The translations under genes were made by a program, and so were the position numbers. Of a stretch of DNA of 64,000 nt, positions 10,246 through 21,782 are shown piece by piece. A model generated the notes under the pieces. It did no database searches and was not told the DNA's origin. It was given only the letters and a program-made list of their open reading frames with translations. The stretch spans positions 496,001-560,000 of the forward strand of contig UGUC01000002.1 in assembly GCA_900455155.1 (NCBI GenBank). Direction: 5' to 3'. Within the stretch, counting starts at the first letter, position 1. Each line of letters begins with the position of its first letter. Origin of the DNA: Providencia stuartii (lineage in GTDB: Bacteria; Pseudomonadota; Gammaproteobacteria; Enterobacterales; Enterobacteriaceae).

Positions 10246-12869
10246 ATGACCCAATTGCGACAAGCGAAATATCGTCAGGACTACCAAGCACCTGATTATA
10301 CTATCTCTGAAATTGATCTTGATTTTATCCTCGATCCCGCAAAAACCGTCGTGACGGCAATTAGCCAAGTCAAACGCCTTAACCCAGCCTCATCTACACT
10401 GGAACTGCATGGTGAAGACCTTAAATTGGTCTCTATTGAAGTGGATGGTCAGCCTTGGACTGATTATAAAGAGCAAGATGGTAAGCTGATATTGGCATCA
10501 TTGCCTGAGGCTTTCACGTTACGCATAGTGAATGAAATCAGCCCTGAAAAAAACACAGCATTAGAAGGCCTATATGTTTCAGGGGATGCATTATGCACTC
10601 AATGTGAAGCAGAAGGTTTCCGCCATATTACTTATTATCAGGATAGGCCGGATGTGTTAGCGCGTTATACGACGACAATTACCGCCGATAAACAGCGCTA
10701 TCCTTACTTGCTATCGAATGGTAACCGTATTGCCGAAGGGACACTTGATGATGGGCGCCATTGGGTGAAATGGCAAGATCCGTTCCCTAAACCAAGCTAC
10801 CTATTTGCGTTAGTTGCGGGGGATTTTGATGTTCTTCGCGACACTTTCGTGACGCGCACAGGCCGCGAGGTCGCATTAGAGTTGTTTGTTGATAAAGGCA
10901 ACCTTGATCGTGCACCATGGGCGATGCAATCCCTAAAAAAATGCCATGAAATGGGATGAAGATCGCTTTGGTCTTGAATATGACCTTGATATCTACATGA
11001 TAGTGGCGGTTGATTTCTTTAATATGGGCGCGATGGAGAATAAAGGGCTGAATGTCTTTAACTCAAAATATGTGCTCGCTAAAAATGAAACCGCAACCGA
11101 TAAAGACTACTTAAATATAGAATCTGTTATCGGTCATGAATATTTCCATAACTGGACAGGTAACCGTATCACTTGTCGCGATTGGTTCCAACTGAGCCTA
11201 AAAGAAGGTTTGACCGTTTTCCGTGATCAGGAGTTCAGTTCAGATCTTGGCTCTCGCTCTGTCAATCGCATTAATAATGTCAAAGTGATGCGAGCGGCTC
11301 AGTTTGCTGAAGATGCAAGCCCAATGGCTCATCCAATTCGCCCTGAAAAAGTGATCGAGATGAATAACTTCTATACGCTAACGGTCTATGAAAAAGGGGC
11401 TGAAGTTATTCGTATGATCCATACTCTGCTAGGGGAAGAAATGTTCCAAGCGGGTATGCAACTGTATATTCATCGTCATGATGGCAGCGCCGCAACCTGT
11501 GACGACTTTGTGCAAGCGATGGAAGATGCTTCGAATGTGGATCTTTCGTTATTCCGTCGTTGGTACAGTCAATCAGGGACACCTGTATTAACGGTTCGTG
11601 ATGAGTACTTCCCTGAAAAGCAACAGTATGTGCTGCATGTGAGCCAAATGACACCTCCGACCGCGGATCAGTCAGAAAAGCAGCCGTTACACATTCCACT
11701 CCGATATTGAGTTGTATGGTGAAGATGGGGCCGTTATTCCTCTGCAATATCTTGGCAGTAGCGTAAACGCTGTATTGAATGTTACGCAAGCATCACAAAC
11801 GTTCACTTTTGATAATGTGCCAAGCCGCCCTGTGCCATCATTACTACGTGAATTTTCTGCGCCAGTTAAATTGGACTATCCATACAGTGATGAGCAACTC
11901 GCTTTTCTGATGCAGTATGCAAGTAATGAGTTCTCACGTTGGGGATGCGGCTCAGCAACTGAATCGGTAACTATGTGAAGATCAACGTTGCGAACTATCA
12001 GGCGGGCAACGCGCTCGTTCTCCCTGAGCATGTGATTGATGCATTCCGAGCAGTGTTACTTAATGACACCATCGATCCGGCACTCGCGGCACTGATTTTG
12101 ACTCTGCCTTCTGAAAATGAGATGGCAGAATTTTTCCAAACTATCGACCCTGATGCCATCCATCATGTTGCATAACTTTATCGCTCATCAACTGGCGACA
12201 GCAATGGCTGATGAATTCCTCGCGGTTTATCAATCGATTAAAATTGATGGCTACCGTGTTGACCACAGCGATATTGCGAAACGTTCATTACGTAACGTGT
12301 GTTTACAGTATATTGCAGCAGGCGATGATCAAGCACTCGCAGACAAATTAGTGTCAGAACAATTCAAATCGGCCGATAATATGACCGACTCTTTAGCCGC
12401 ATTAACGGCGGCGAGTGAGTCTCAGTTACCGTGCCTTGAGTCATTAATGACGGCCTTTGATGAGCGTTGGCACCACGATGGCCTAGTGATGGATAAATGG
12501 TTTACATTACAAGGTACTAGCCCTGCTCCGGATGTCTTGCAGAAAGTACGTAGCTTGCTGAATCACCGTTCATTTAGTATGAGCAACCCAAATCGTGTGC
12601 GTTCTTTGGTTGGGGCGTTTACCTCCGGTAACCCGTCAGCTTTCCATGCGAAAGATGGTAGCGGCTATCAATTCCTGTATGAGATCCTCGTGGATTTAAA
12701 TACACGTAACCCACAGGTCGCATCGCGATTGATTGAACCGTTGATCCGTTTGAAACGTTTTGACGATAAACGCCAAGGCCTGATGCGCAATACGTTAGAG
12801 CAACTCAAAGCGTTGGATAACCTTTCAGGTGATCTGTTCGAAAAAGTGACGAAAGCGCTCGAAAGCTAA
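10246..12869 (+). CDS. pepN: Aminopeptidase N, frameshifted
   Basis: Zinc M1-family aminopeptidase removing N-terminal residues from peptides in the cytoplasm. The ATG start reads [22 protein letters not shown]. The exopeptidase motif GAMENKG (near 11029) and the zinc motif [11 protein letters not shown] (near 11137) are both present, followed by the downstream Glu in [13 protein letters not shown]. Five single-base insertions break the frame, near 10944, 11701, 11944, 11965 and 12170. Removing them gives 872 aa, close to the 870 aa of E. coli, ending in the helical C-terminal domain ([10 protein letters not shown]). It probably is intact in the cell. Confidence 0.95.
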
Positions 12870-13274
12870 GTTCTTTACTGATATTAGCTGTGTTGTTAGC
12901 CCTTGAACGTCGTTTCAAGGGCTTTTTCTTTTAAATCAGGCAATCATATTAGGTTGTATGCGGTGCTATTCCATTGACAGCAACGGTTCAATTGCCGATT
13001 AAGGCAACTTTGGTTTGCAAGTAGCGAATAAATGAATTTTTTATAGAAAAAAAGGCGTAAAATAGGGTAATCTATGTCGCGTTTTATCGGATGAAAATGT
13101 ATCCCTGTTAAAAATGGCCTCAGCAAATTTCATTTGTTGAGTGTTTTGACGCGCGGAACATTGTGTCTTTTAATCGCTTTATACACAAAATAGTTTGAGG
13201 TGTCGGCAGCAAGTGTTATCGCTGTGCTTACAACTTAAAATATGGTGGGTATAGACAGAAATAGGTTATTGGAT
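12870..13274. other. pepN-pyrD intergenic region
   Basis: 405 bases. It holds the pepN terminator at 12899-12930. Near 13225-13251 the sequence CAACTTAAAATATGGTGGGTATA resembles one arm of the dispersed palindromic repeats. No PurR box like that of E. coli pyrD was seen. Confidence 0.55.
12899..12930 (+). terminator. pepN intrinsic terminator
   Basis: Stem GCCCTTGAA / TTCAAGGGC with a short loop, followed by TTTTTCTTTT, 30 bp after the pepN stop. Confidence 0.85.
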
Positions 13275-14285
13275 ATGTTATATCACCTTGCCCGCAAGGC
13301 TCTATTCCAGTTCGACCCAGAAAAAGCCCATGAACTGACGTTTCGGCAGCTTCAATGTTTAAATAATTCCCCGCTTAAATTCCTTCTCCGCCAATCTGTT
13401 GCTACTAAACCTGTTCAATGTATGGGACTGTCTTTTAAAAATCCACTTGGCCTAGCTGCGGGTTTAGATAAAGACGGTGAATGTATTGATGCTTTTGGAG
13501 CAATGGGCTTTGGTTTTGTTGAGATTGGAACGGTGACGCCACGGCCGCAATCAGGTAATGATAAGCCTAGATTGTTTAGATTAGTGGAAGCGGAAGCACT
13601 GATTAATCGTATGGGGTTCAACAATAAAGGCGTTGATAACCTTGTTGAAAATGTCAAAAAATCAACTTACGGTGGGGTTATTGGCATTAATATCGGTAAA
13701 AATAAAGACACCCCAGTGGAACAAGGCAAGGATGACTATTTAATTTGCATGGATAAAGTTTATGCACATGCCGGTTATATTGCTATTAATATTTCATCAC
13801 CAAATACGCCAGGTTTACGCACTTTGCAATATGGCGAAGCGTTGGATGATTTATTAAGTGGAATAAAAGCCAAGCAACTGGAGTTACAATCGAAATATCA
13901 AAAATATGTTCCTGTTGCGGTTAAAGTTGCACCGGATCTGACCGAAGCAGAAATAATCCAAGTTACCGATAGCTTAGTTCGACATAATATTGATGGTGTG
14001 ATTGCAACCAATACCACGTTAGATCGTTCTTTAGTTCAAGGTTTAAATCATTGTAATGAAGCTGGCGGTTTAAGTGGACGCCCAGTGCAACTAAAAAGCA
14101 CAGAGGTTATTCGGATCATTTCTCGTGAATTAAAAGGGCAGTTACCTATTATTGGAGTGGGTGGTATAGACTCATTAACTGCTGCGAGAGAAAAAATGGA
14201 CGCGGGGGCATCATTAATCCAAATTTATTCTGGTTTTATATATAATGGGCCAAAATTAATAAAAGATATTGTGAACCATATATAG
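13275..14285 (+). CDS. pyrD: Dihydroorotate dehydrogenase (quinone), class 2
   Basis: Membrane-associated FMN enzyme that oxidises dihydroorotate to orotate with ubiquinone in pyrimidine synthesis. The start is placed at the internal ATG 13275 ([20 protein letters not shown]), which aligns with the E. coli start. An earlier GTG/ATG would add 11 unconserved residues. The N-terminal helices form the quinone tunnel. FMN and substrate residues are in [42 protein letters not shown] (catalytic Ser region), ATNTTLDR and IIGVGGI. It is intact at 336 aa. Confidence 0.96.
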   Translation: MLYHLARKALFQFDPEKAHELTFRQLQCLNNSPLKFLLRQSVATKPVQCMGLSFKNPLGLAAGLDKDGECIDAFGAMGFGFVEIGTVTPRPQSGNDKPRLFRLVEAEALINRMGFNNKGVDNLVENVKKSTYGGVIGINIGKNKDTPVEQGKDDYLICMDKVYAHAGYIAINISSPNTPGLRTLQYGEALDDLLSGIKAKQLELQSKYQKYVPVAVKVAPDLTEAEIIQVTDSLVRHNIDGVIATNTTLDRSLVQGLNHCNEAGGLSGRPVQLKSTEVIRIISRELKGQLPIIGVGGIDSLTAAREKMDAGASLIQIYSGFIYNGPKLIKDIVNHI

Positions 14286-14424
14286 TTAACTGTAAATTTA
14301 CCTAAAGGGGGCTTTATTTATGCTCCCTTTTAATCTATATTGAGTTGGCTGTCTATTTTTAAATCATTTTGTTTTGCATTTTTAAGATCGAATTATTTTG
14401 AGCTAGTATCTTAAAAATATATTT

Positions 14425-14560
14425 ATACTCTAACTCATTTGAGTTGCTTTTAGGCAGTAAGCGAATTATTCGTTTAAAAAATCCTTAGAGCAAAATAATG
14501 CAACAGCTAGGGTAATTGAGCACGACTCAATTGGCAACTTAAAGTATGGTGAGTATACCG
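14425..14560. repeat. Dispersed palindromic intergenic repeat, copy 3
   Basis: The left arm TATACTCTAACTCATTTGAG and the right arm, reverse complemented TATACTCACCATACTTTAAG, bound about 135 bp between pyrD and zapC. The right end lies 20 bp before the zapC start, so the zapC promoter is probably within or next to it. Confidence 0.55.
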
Positions 14561-14582
14561 GTAAATCGCTAAGGGATCGTTT

Positions 14583-15129
14583 ATGATAATAAAACCCGAT
14601 GATCATTGGCGTTGGTATTTTGATCATGACCATGATAGGGTGATGCTAGATCTCGCCAACGGCATGATATTTCGCTCATGTTTTCCCGCAAAAATGCTGA
14701 CAGCATTCGCACGTGATGAAATGCCTTTTAGCATTGAAGATGCTGCGGAGTTTTATATATTTGATGAGCAGGCTAAAAAATTAAATCTTATCTCATGAAG
14801 AACGGGCTGAATTAGTACTGAACAGTTTAGTGGCATTTCGCTTTTTAAAACCGCAAATGCCGAAAAGTTGGTATTTTTCTCCTTTTCATGATATTCAAGT
14901 ACCTGCGCAAGGTCAGCTTATTCAAGTGTGTTTAGAAAATAGCCATCATATAGCGACATTTATTATTGCTGAGGCTGGTACGTCGGCAAGTTTGTGTTTA
15001 TTAGCGGAGGCACAATTAGAATTGCCTGATCGTAAATTACGCTTTTGTGATCCAATTAAGATCATGAATGATCGCATGAGGCAATATAAACGCAAGTCTA
15101 ATCGCTTACTGTATGAGAATGTCATTTAA
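14583..15129 (+). CDS. zapC: Cell division protein ZapC, frameshifted
   Basis: ZapC binds FtsZ and promotes bundling of protofilaments at the Z ring in the cytoplasm. The N-terminus ([30 protein letters not shown]) and C-terminus ([30 protein letters not shown]) match the family but lie in two frames. An extra A near 14789, in the sequence for [13 protein letters not shown], causes the shift. Removing it gives 181 aa, near the 180 aa of E. coli. It follows pyrD, as in E. coli. Confidence 0.92.
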
Positions 15130-15178
15130 TTGATCGTCCATGATCTATTAATATGGATATTCTTTAATATTCGCCAAT

Positions 15179-15222
15179 AACACCATCAATAAAATAATCG
15201 TTATTATTGAGATGATGGTGTT
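15179..15222. terminator. zapC/ycbX convergent hairpin
   Basis: AACACCATC / GATGGTGTT pair across a 26-nt AT-rich loop that includes a further AATAAAATAATCGTTATTATT inverted segment. The element sits between two convergent genes. T-runs are weak on both strands. Confidence 0.5.
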
Positions 15223-15228
15223 AGAAAA

Positions 15229-16344
15229 TTAGCTTAAAGCTAATTTAATGGCACTTTTGGGAATGCAACTACAGGCTAAGATATAACCATCCGCTTTAAT
15301 TGCACTTTGTTTTAATGGTGTGACTTCCCCTTCAATCAACTTTATTTTGCATTGACCACAAATACCAGCACGGCAGGAATAAGGTAAAGTGATCCCTTTT
15401 GATTCCAATTGTTCAAGGATCACTTCTTGGTTATTTCCTTCATAATCATGATTTTCAAAAGTGACTGTGACCGTACTTAATGGCGTAGAAGGAGTTTTCG
15501 CTTTATTATCCGTTTCTCGCTCTTTTGGGATATACTGATTAGGTTGTTTCTTTTCAAGAACCGTCACGGTATCACCCACTCGTATAATTCCAGTATTATG
15601 GATAACGACATTTTGCCCGAAATCCACATCACCACTTTCCGTGGTACGGAAGGTTTGTAGTGTTGCTAATGGTTCGCTGTGTGGATGTTTAATGCCTTTT
15701 TCAGGGCTAACAGTCGTTAGAATACAGCGGCTACATGGTCTGTCTAAGCTAAAAACGACATCGCCAATCTGAATCGTTTTCCATGTATCTTCTTCGAAAG
15801 GTTGGGCACCGGTGATAATCAAATTACCGCGAAATTGCTCAAGCTTAATGCTGGCGGGGCAACGCCTTTGTAGCTCTTGTACCGAAGCTTCATTAATTAA
15901 TAAGAAGGGGGAGCCATCGGCAAACGACATAGGCACATTGGGCATGGTTTTGACGCGACGTGACAAGTGAGGACTTAACCAGCGTAGTTGAACAGGCTCA
16001 TCAAAATAACGACTTAGCCAAGTATTGACTGATTCAGGCGCAATGAGTGCATGAAAATGATTGCCCCAGACTTCAGTTGGACTCTGATTCTCATCAAAGT
16101 CCTGATACAATACCGTCACACTTTCACCATCGGGTGCTTTGAGATAAAGCCCATTATTTAACATTGCTGGTGTAAATAGTAACATCTGAGGGTATTTTCT
16201 TGCCGTGATAAATTTACCTTCCAGCGTTGTTACCATAAAATTGCGATCAAATATTAGCCCACTGGTATCGGCGTATGCATGAGACAGGCGTATCCCTCTC
16301 ATTGATTTGACTGGGTGCGTATAAAGGCGTGAAAGCGTAATCAT
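15229..16344 (-). CDS. ycbX: YcbX: MOSC domain protein with C-terminal 2Fe-2S ferredoxin domain
   Basis: Molybdenum-cofactor-dependent protein that, in E. coli, reduces N-hydroxylated bases such as 6-hydroxylaminopurine. Order of domains: MOSC N-terminal beta barrel (about 1-120, [13 protein letters not shown]), MOSC domain (about 120-270, with the conserved Cys in [15 protein letters not shown]), then a plant-type ferredoxin domain (about 285-371) with the cluster pattern [10 protein letters not shown] and a fourth Cys in ILACSCIP. It is intact at 371 aa. The start ATG 16344 has GGAT just upstream. It is divergent from rlmL, as in E. coli. Confidence 0.95.
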   Translation of the reverse strand: MITLSRLYTHPVKSMRGIRLSHAYADTSGLIFDRNFMVTTLEGKFITARKYPQMLLFTPAMLNNGLYLKAPDGESVTVLYQDFDENQSPTEVWGNHFHALIAPESVNTWLSRYFDEPVQLRWLSPHLSRRVKTMPNVPMSFADGSPFLLINEASVQELQRRCPASIKLEQFRGNLIITGAQPFEEDTWKTIQIGDVVFSLDRPCSRCILTTVSPEKGIKHPHSEPLATLQTFRTTESGDVDFGQNVVIHNTGIIRVGDTVTVLEKKQPNQYIPKERETDNKAKTPSTPLSTVTVTFENHDYEGNNQEVILEQLESKGITLPYSCRAGICGQCKIKLIEGEVTPLKQSAIKADGYILACSCIPKSAIKLALS

Positions 16345-16443
16345 TATTTAATCCTTATAATTGTTGCTGAGCAACTTTATGACAAGTCCATAAGATTAGC
16401 TATAATGCGCAACAATTTTTCATCCAAATTGGTAAAAAATACT

Positions 16444-18552
16444 ATGAATTCTCTGTTTGCCAGCACAGCTCGTGGCCTAGAAGAACTATTGAAATCGGAA
16501 TTGGAAGCTCTGGGCGCTAGTCAGTGCCGAGTTGCACAAGGGGGCGTCTATTTTCAGGCTGATGAACGGGTGATGTATCAGAGTCTACTCTGGAGTAGGC
16601 TGGCATCCCGTATCTTATTACCATTGAATGAATTTGATGTTTATAGCGACTTAGATTTATACCTTGGTGTACAAGCTATCGATTGGACTGAGGTATTCTC
16701 AGTTGAGGACACATTTTCAGTTCACTTTAGTGGTACAAACGAAGAGATCCGCAATAGCCAATATGGTGCTTTAAAAGTTAAAGATGCCATTGTCGATTGC
16801 TTCGTACGTAAATTAGATCAGCGGCCTGATGTTGCACGCCAGCAGCCTGATATTCGTATCAATGTTTACTTGAATAAAGAGAAAGCTAGCGTAGCGCTTG
16901 ATTTAAGTGGTGATGCACTTCATATCCGTGGTTATCGTGATTTGGCAGGGCAAGCGCCATTAAAAGAGACGTTAGCCGCTGCGATTATCAATCGCTCAGG
17001 CTGGCAGCAGGGCACCCCCCTTGTCGATCCTATGTGTGGCTCCGGCACACTATTGATTGAAGCGGCTATGATTGCAGCAGACAGAGCGCCTGGCTTGTAC
17101 CGTGAACATTGGGGGTTCTATGCTTGGTCAAAATATAACCCTGCATTATGGCGTGAGCTGATCACGGAAGCGCAAGTGCGTTTTCGTCAAGGCCTAAAAG
17201 AGACAACATCGCGTTTTTATGGTTTTGATATCGATAAACGAGTGCTTGATATGGCGCGCTCTAATGCACGTAGGGCGGGCGTTCAAACATTAGTGAGTTT
17301 CAATCATGGCGATGCTGCTATGCTTGAAAACCCTGTTGAAACAGGCATTAAGGGAACCATTTTAAGTAACCCGCCTTATGGCGAACGTCTTGAAAGTGAG
17401 CCTGCATTGATTGCTTTACATAGCCAATTAGGCCGTATTGTGAAGGCGCGTTTCCCTGGTTGGCGTTTATCTATTTTTAGTGCCTCTCCTGAACTGTTAA
17501 GTTGCTTACAACTACGCTCTGAACGTGAATTTAAGGCCAAAAATGGCCCATTGGATTGCGTACAGAAAAATTATTTATTGGCAGAAACACCGTCGGAAAC
17601 GGTCGGTGAAATCTCTCCTGATTTTGCTAATCGCTTACGTAAGAACCATAAAAAACTCAGCAAGTGGGCTAAACAGCAAGGGATTGATTGCTACCGCATC
17701 TATGATGCAGATTTGCCAGAATATAATGTGGCTATCGATGTTTATCGTGACAAAGTGGTCGTACAGGAGTATGCACCACCGAAAACGGTGGATGAACGCA
17801 AAGCGCGCCAACGTTTATTTGATGTGATCACGGCGACGATGAATGTATTGCAGCTGTCATCTAACCAGTTGGTATTAAAAACACGCCAACGTCAGAAAGG
17901 TAAACAGCAATATGAAAAGCTAGCACAAAAAGAGGATTTCTTTTTAGTGCAAGAATACAACGCTAAGATGCTGGTGAACTTAACCGACTATCTTGATACA
18001 GGGCTGTTTTTAGACCACCGCATTGCTCGACGCATGTTAGGACAAATGAGTCGTGGTGCAGATTTTCTTAATCTCTTCTGCTACACCGGCTCTGCAACAG
18101 TTCATGCAGGGCTTGGGGGCGCGAAAAGTACCACGTCAGTTGATATGTCGCGTACCTATCTTGAGTGGGCAGAGAAAAACTTACAGGCTAACGGCTTAAC
18201 GGGTCGCCAACATCGCTTGATCCAAGCTGACTGCTTAAACTGGTTGGCGAATAGCCCAGAACAATTTGATTTGATCTTTATTGATCCGCCAACATTTTCA
18301 AACTCAAAACGAATGGATGGTACTTTTGATGTACAGCGCGACCATGTTCAGTTGATCACTCACCTAAAACGCATGTTACGTCGTGGTGGTACTATCATGT
18401 TCTCTAACAATAAGCGTGGCTTTAAAATGGATATCGAAGCTCTGAATGCGTTAGGACTACAAGCAGAAGAAATTACCGCCAAAACGCGTTCAGAAGATTT
18501 TGCTCGTAATCGTCAGATTCATAACTGCTGGCTGATCCGCCATGCAGCATAA
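16444..18552 (+). CDS. rlmL: 23S rRNA methyltransferase RlmL/RlmK fusion
   Basis: Bifunctional enzyme making m2G2445 (N-terminal RlmL part) and m7G2069 (C-terminal RlmK part) in 23S rRNA. The start is set at ATG 16444 ([17 protein letters not shown]), matching E. coli. An upstream in-frame ATG would add 13 unconserved residues. Order: THUMP domain (about 45-155), RlmL methylase with [14 protein letters not shown] and catalytic NPPYGERL, then the RlmK SAM domain with [18 protein letters not shown] and [12 protein letters not shown]. It is 702 aa, the length of the E. coli protein, and intact. It is followed 12 bp later by uup, probably in one transcript. Confidence 0.97.
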   Translation: MNSLFASTARGLEELLKSELEALGASQCRVAQGGVYFQADERVMYQSLLWSRLASRILLPLNEFDVYSDLDLYLGVQAIDWTEVFSVEDTFSVHFSGTNEEIRNSQYGALKVKDAIVDCFVRKLDQRPDVARQQPDIRINVYLNKEKASVALDLSGDALHIRGYRDLAGQAPLKETLAAAIINRSGWQQGTPLVDPMCGSGTLLIEAAMIAADRAPGLYREHWGFYAWSKYNPALWRELITEAQVRFRQGLKETTSRFYGFDIDKRVLDMARSNARRAGVQTLVSFNHGDAAMLENPVETGIKGTILSNPPYGERLESEPALIALHSQLGRIVKARFPGWRLSIFSASPELLSCLQLRSEREFKAKNGPLDCVQKNYLLAETPSETVGEISPDFANRLRKNHKKLSKWAKQQGIDCYRIYDADLPEYNVAIDVYRDKVVVQEYAPPKTVDERKARQRLFDVITATMNVLQLSSNQLVLKTRQRQKGKQQYEKLAQKEDFFLVQEYNAKMLVNLTDYLDTGLFLDHRIARRMLGQMSRGADFLNLFCYTGSATVHAGLGGAKSTTSVDMSRTYLEWAEKNLQANGLTGRQHRLIQADCLNWLANSPEQFDLIFIDPPTFSNSKRMDGTFDVQRDHVQLITHLKRMLRRGGTIMFSNNKRGFKMDIEALNALGLQAEEITAKTRSEDFARNRQIHNCWLIRHAA

Positions 18553-18564
18553 AGGATAACATCA

Positions 18565-20472
18565 ATGGCTTTAATTAATTTATCGGGTGCATACCTTTCG
18601 TTTAGTGATGCCCCTTTATTGGATAACACGGAACTTCATATCGAAGAAAATGAGCGTGTCTGTTTAGTTGGACGCAACGGTGCGGGTAAATCGACACTCA
18701 TGCGCGTCCTAACTAAAGAGCAGCCTCTTGATGATGGGCAACTGCTTTACCAACAAGATCTCGTGGTTGCTCGTTTACAGCAAGACCCACCCCGTAATAT
18801 TGAAGGGACGATTTTTGACTTTGTTGCCGAAGGCGTAGCAGAGCAGGCAGAATACCTCAAAGAGTATCACCATGTTTCTAAATTGGTGGAAACCGATCCG
18901 AGTGAAAAGAATTTAAATAAATTAGCTGAATTACAAGAAGTACTAGATAGCCGTAACTTATGGCTATTGGATGCCCGTATCAGTGATGTCTTGAAAAAAT
19001 TGGATTTGCCAGCGGATACTCAACTGTCATCACTGTCTGGGGGCTGGCTACGTAAAGCGGCTCTTGGTCGTGCATTAGTGAGTAATCCACAAGTCCTCTT
19101 TCTTGATGAGCCGACTAACCACTTGGATATCGAAACCATTTTATGGTTAGAAAACTTTTTGAAAGATTTCCAAGGTAGTATCGTATTTATTTCCCATGAC
19201 CGCTCATTTATTCGCAATATGGCAACACGTATTGTTGATCTGGATAGAGGCAAGTTGTCTTCATGGCCGGGCAATTATGATGATTACTTGGTGGCAAAAG
19301 AAGAAGCGTTGCGTGTGGAAGAGATGCAAAATGCAGAATTTGACCGCAAGTTGGCCCAAGAAGAAGCGTGGATCAGACAAGGTATTAAAGCGAGACGTAC
19401 CCGTAATGAAGGGCGTGTTCGTGCACTCAAGGCCTTGCGCGTAGAACGCTCTCAGCGCCGTGAAGTGCTGGGAAGTGCGAAAATGCAGGTTGAGGAAGCG
19501 TCTCGCTCAGGGAAAATTGTCTTTGAACTGGAAAATGTGAATTACCAAATCAATGATAAAGTACTGGTTAAAGACTTTAGTGCACAAGTGTTACGTGGAG
19601 ACAAAATCGCTTTAGTTGGGCCAAACGGCTGCGGTAAAACAACCCTGCTCAAATTGATGTTGGGTGATCTCAAAGCAGATAGTGGCAGAGTGCACTGTGG
19701 AACTAAATTAGAAGTCGCTTATTTTGATCAGCACCGCGCCGCACTCGATCCTGATAAGACGGTCATGGATAACCTTGCAGAAGGGAAGCAAGAGGTGATG
19801 GTCAATGGTAAACCACGCCACGTACTCGGTTATCTACAAGACTTTATGTTCCCGCCCAAACGCGCCATGACACCGGTACGAGCATTATCTGGTGGTGAGC
19901 GTAATCGTTTGTTACTTGCACGCTTATTTTTAAAGCCAAGCAACTTATTGATCCTCGATGAACCGACCAATGACCTTGATGTCGAAACACTAGAACTGCT
20001 TGAAGAGTTGGTCGATAGCTATCAAGGCACTGTTTTATTGGTTAGTCATGATCGTGAATTTGTTGATAATAGCGTAACAGAGTGTTGGATTTTTGAAGGT
20101 AACGGGGTGATTAACCGTTACGCTGGCGGCTATTTTGATGCCCAACAGCAAAAAGCACAAACCGTGAGCTTGAAAAATTCACAACAAAGTAAAATAGCGG
20201 AGCAAGATAAATCGCCTAAGGTAAAAGAACCTACAAAGCGAAATAATAAGATAAGCTACCATTTACTACGTGAATTAGAACAATTACCATCGAAGCTCGA
20301 ACAGCTAGAAGGTGAAATTGAAGCACTTCAAGCGGCGATTGGTGATGCTGATTTCTTTAACCAGCCTCACGATATAACCGAAAAAACATTAAATACATTA
20401 GCTGAAAAGGAACAAGCGCTAGAGCAAGCGTTCGACCGCTGGCAAGAGCTTGAGCTACTGAAAAATGGCTAG
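18565..20472 (+). CDS. uup: ABC-F ATPase Uup
   Basis: Cytoplasmic ABC-F protein acting on ribosomes and linked to transposon excision in E. coli. AAGGATAAC precedes the ATG. Two ABC modules are seen. The first has Walker A GRNGAGKST (about 36-44), LSGG and VLFLDEPTNHLD. The second has GPNGCGKTT, ALSGGERNR and LLILDEPTNDLD. Between them lies the charged linker (RRTRNEGRVRALKALRVERSQRRE). The C-terminal coiled-coil domain (LLRELEQLPSKLEQLEGEIE) binds DNA in E. coli Uup. It is intact at 635 aa and sits between rlmL and pqiA. Confidence 0.96.
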   Translation: MALINLSGAYLSFSDAPLLDNTELHIEENERVCLVGRNGAGKSTLMRVLTKEQPLDDGQLLYQQDLVVARLQQDPPRNIEGTIFDFVAEGVAEQAEYLKEYHHVSKLVETDPSEKNLNKLAELQEVLDSRNLWLLDARISDVLKKLDLPADTQLSSLSGGWLRKAALGRALVSNPQVLFLDEPTNHLDIETILWLENFLKDFQGSIVFISHDRSFIRNMATRIVDLDRGKLSSWPGNYDDYLVAKEEALRVEEMQNAEFDRKLAQEEAWIRQGIKARRTRNEGRVRALKALRVERSQRREVLGSAKMQVEEASRSGKIVFELENVNYQINDKVLVKDFSAQVLRGDKIALVGPNGCGKTTLLKLMLGDLKADSGRVHCGTKLEVAYFDQHRAALDPDKTVMDNLAEGKQEVMVNGKPRHVLGYLQDFMFPPKRAMTPVRALSGGERNRLLLARLFLKPSNLLILDEPTNDLDVETLELLEELVDSYQGTVLLVSHDREFVDNSVTECWIFEGNGVINRYAGGYFDAQQQKAQTVSLKNSQQSKIAEQDKSPKVKEPTKRNNKISYHLLRELEQLPSKLEQLEGEIEALQAAIGDADFFNQPHDITEKTLNTLAEKEQALEQAFDRWQELELLKNG

Positions 20473-20507
20473 TTTATCGTTCAGGAAATAAGAAGGGGCG
20501 AATCACC

Positions 20508-21782
20508 TTGTGCTCTCATGAGTCTCATGAACATGTGCTGTGCACACAATGCGACATGCTGGTTGCGGTACCTGAATTAGAACAGGGAACTAAAGCAACC
20601 TGCCCACGCTGTCATACAGTGTTGGTGTCAAAGTGGCGCTATCCATACAAGCAGCCGGCAGCGTATGCGTTTAGCGCATTAATTATGCTGCTCGTCGCTT
20701 GTATGTTTCCATTTGTCAAAATGAGTGCGGCTGGGATTGAAAATGAAATTTCTATATTTCAAATTATCGAGATTATTTCGACAACGCGTTACAGCAGCTT
20801 AGCCCTCTTTTTTCTGTTATTTTCATTAGTCATCCCTGCCTTTTGTATGGTGACAATCATACTATTGGGATTACAAGTGTATGTTCCAAAAAGAATCAAA
20901 GTGTGGATCAGCCGTATCCTATTTCAAATGAAATCTTGGTGTATGGCGGAAATTTTCCTCGCAGGGGTTCTGGTTAGCTTTGTAAAACTGATTGCTTATG
21001 GTGACATTGGTGTTGGGTTAAGCTTTTTGCCGTATTGTCTATTTTGCCTCTTGCAAGTTAGGGCATTTCAATGCCTTGACCGGCATTGGATGTGGAACAA
21101 AATTGAAGCAGCCCCTAAGTTAGCCCATAAATTAGAAGTAGGGCGAACTGGGATCAGCCAAAACGTAAGGCTGTGCCTAGTGTGCACGGCTATCTTACCG
21201 GCGGAACAATCCCAATGCCCGCGCTGTTACGCTCGTGGTAGCGTACGTAAGCATCAAAGTATACAGTGGACCGTTGCGCTGCTATTGACCTCGTTTTTCT
21301 TATATATTCCAGCGAATGTCTTACCGGTGATGACGACCAATATGTTGGGTAGCGATATGGACTCAACGATTATGGACGGCGTGATATTATTGTGGGGGGA
21401 TGGCTCTTATCCTGTCGCATTAATTATTTTTATCGCCAGTATTATGGTGCCCTCGTTAAAAATGATAGGTATCGCGTGGTTATGCCTTGACTCTCAAGGT
21501 TATGGCAACCGAGACCCACATCGAATGCACTTTATTTATGAATTGGTGGAGTATGTTGGGCGTTGGTCAATGATCGATGTGTTTGTCATTACTATTTTGG
21601 CCGCATTGGTACAAATGGGGCAATTAATGAGTATCGTCCCTGCACAGGGCGTTATTTTCTTTGGTGTCGTTGTGATTTTAACGATGTTTGCTGCGATGAC
21701 TTTCGACCCTCGATTAACATGGGATCGTTGTGAAAAGAAAAGTGCGGTAAAAGTTGTTGAACAAGAAGGAGCCATCGGGTGA
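20508..21782 (+). CDS. pqiA: Intermembrane transport protein PqiA
   Basis: Inner-membrane partner of the PqiABC lipid-transport system that spans the periplasm. The start is TTG 20508, chosen because AGAAGGGG lies 9 bases upstream and the following residues (MCSHESHEHVLCTQCDM) align with E. coli PqiA. Two zinc-ribbon modules are present (CTQC...CPRC near the start and CLVC...CPRC near residues 222-243), each followed by four predicted membrane helices. It is intact at 424 aa. Its stop overlaps the GTG start of pqiB (GTGA), which indicates translational coupling. Confidence 0.95.
   Translation: MCSHESHEHVLCTQCDMLVAVPELEQGTKATCPRCHTVLVSKWRYPYKQPAAYAFSALIMLLVACMFPFVKMSAAGIENEISIFQIIEIISTTRYSSLALFFLLFSLVIPAFCMVTIILLGLQVYVPKRIKVWISRILFQMKSWCMAEIFLAGVLVSFVKLIAYGDIGVGLSFLPYCLFCLLQVRAFQCLDRHWMWNKIEAAPKLAHKLEVGRTGISQNVRLCLVCTAILPAEQSQCPRCYARGSVRKHQSIQWTVALLLTSFFLYIPANVLPVMTTNMLGSDMDSTIMDGVILLWGDGSYPVALIIFIASIMVPSLKMIGIAWLCLDSQGYGNRDPHRMHFIYELVEYVGRWSMIDVFVITILAALVQMGQLMSIVPAQGVIFFGVVVILTMFAAMTFDPRLTWDRCEKKSAVKVVEQEGAIG

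Noticed and set aside
13133..13274. PurR operator upstream of pyrD
   Set aside because: No match to the palindromic PurR consensus was found before pyrD.
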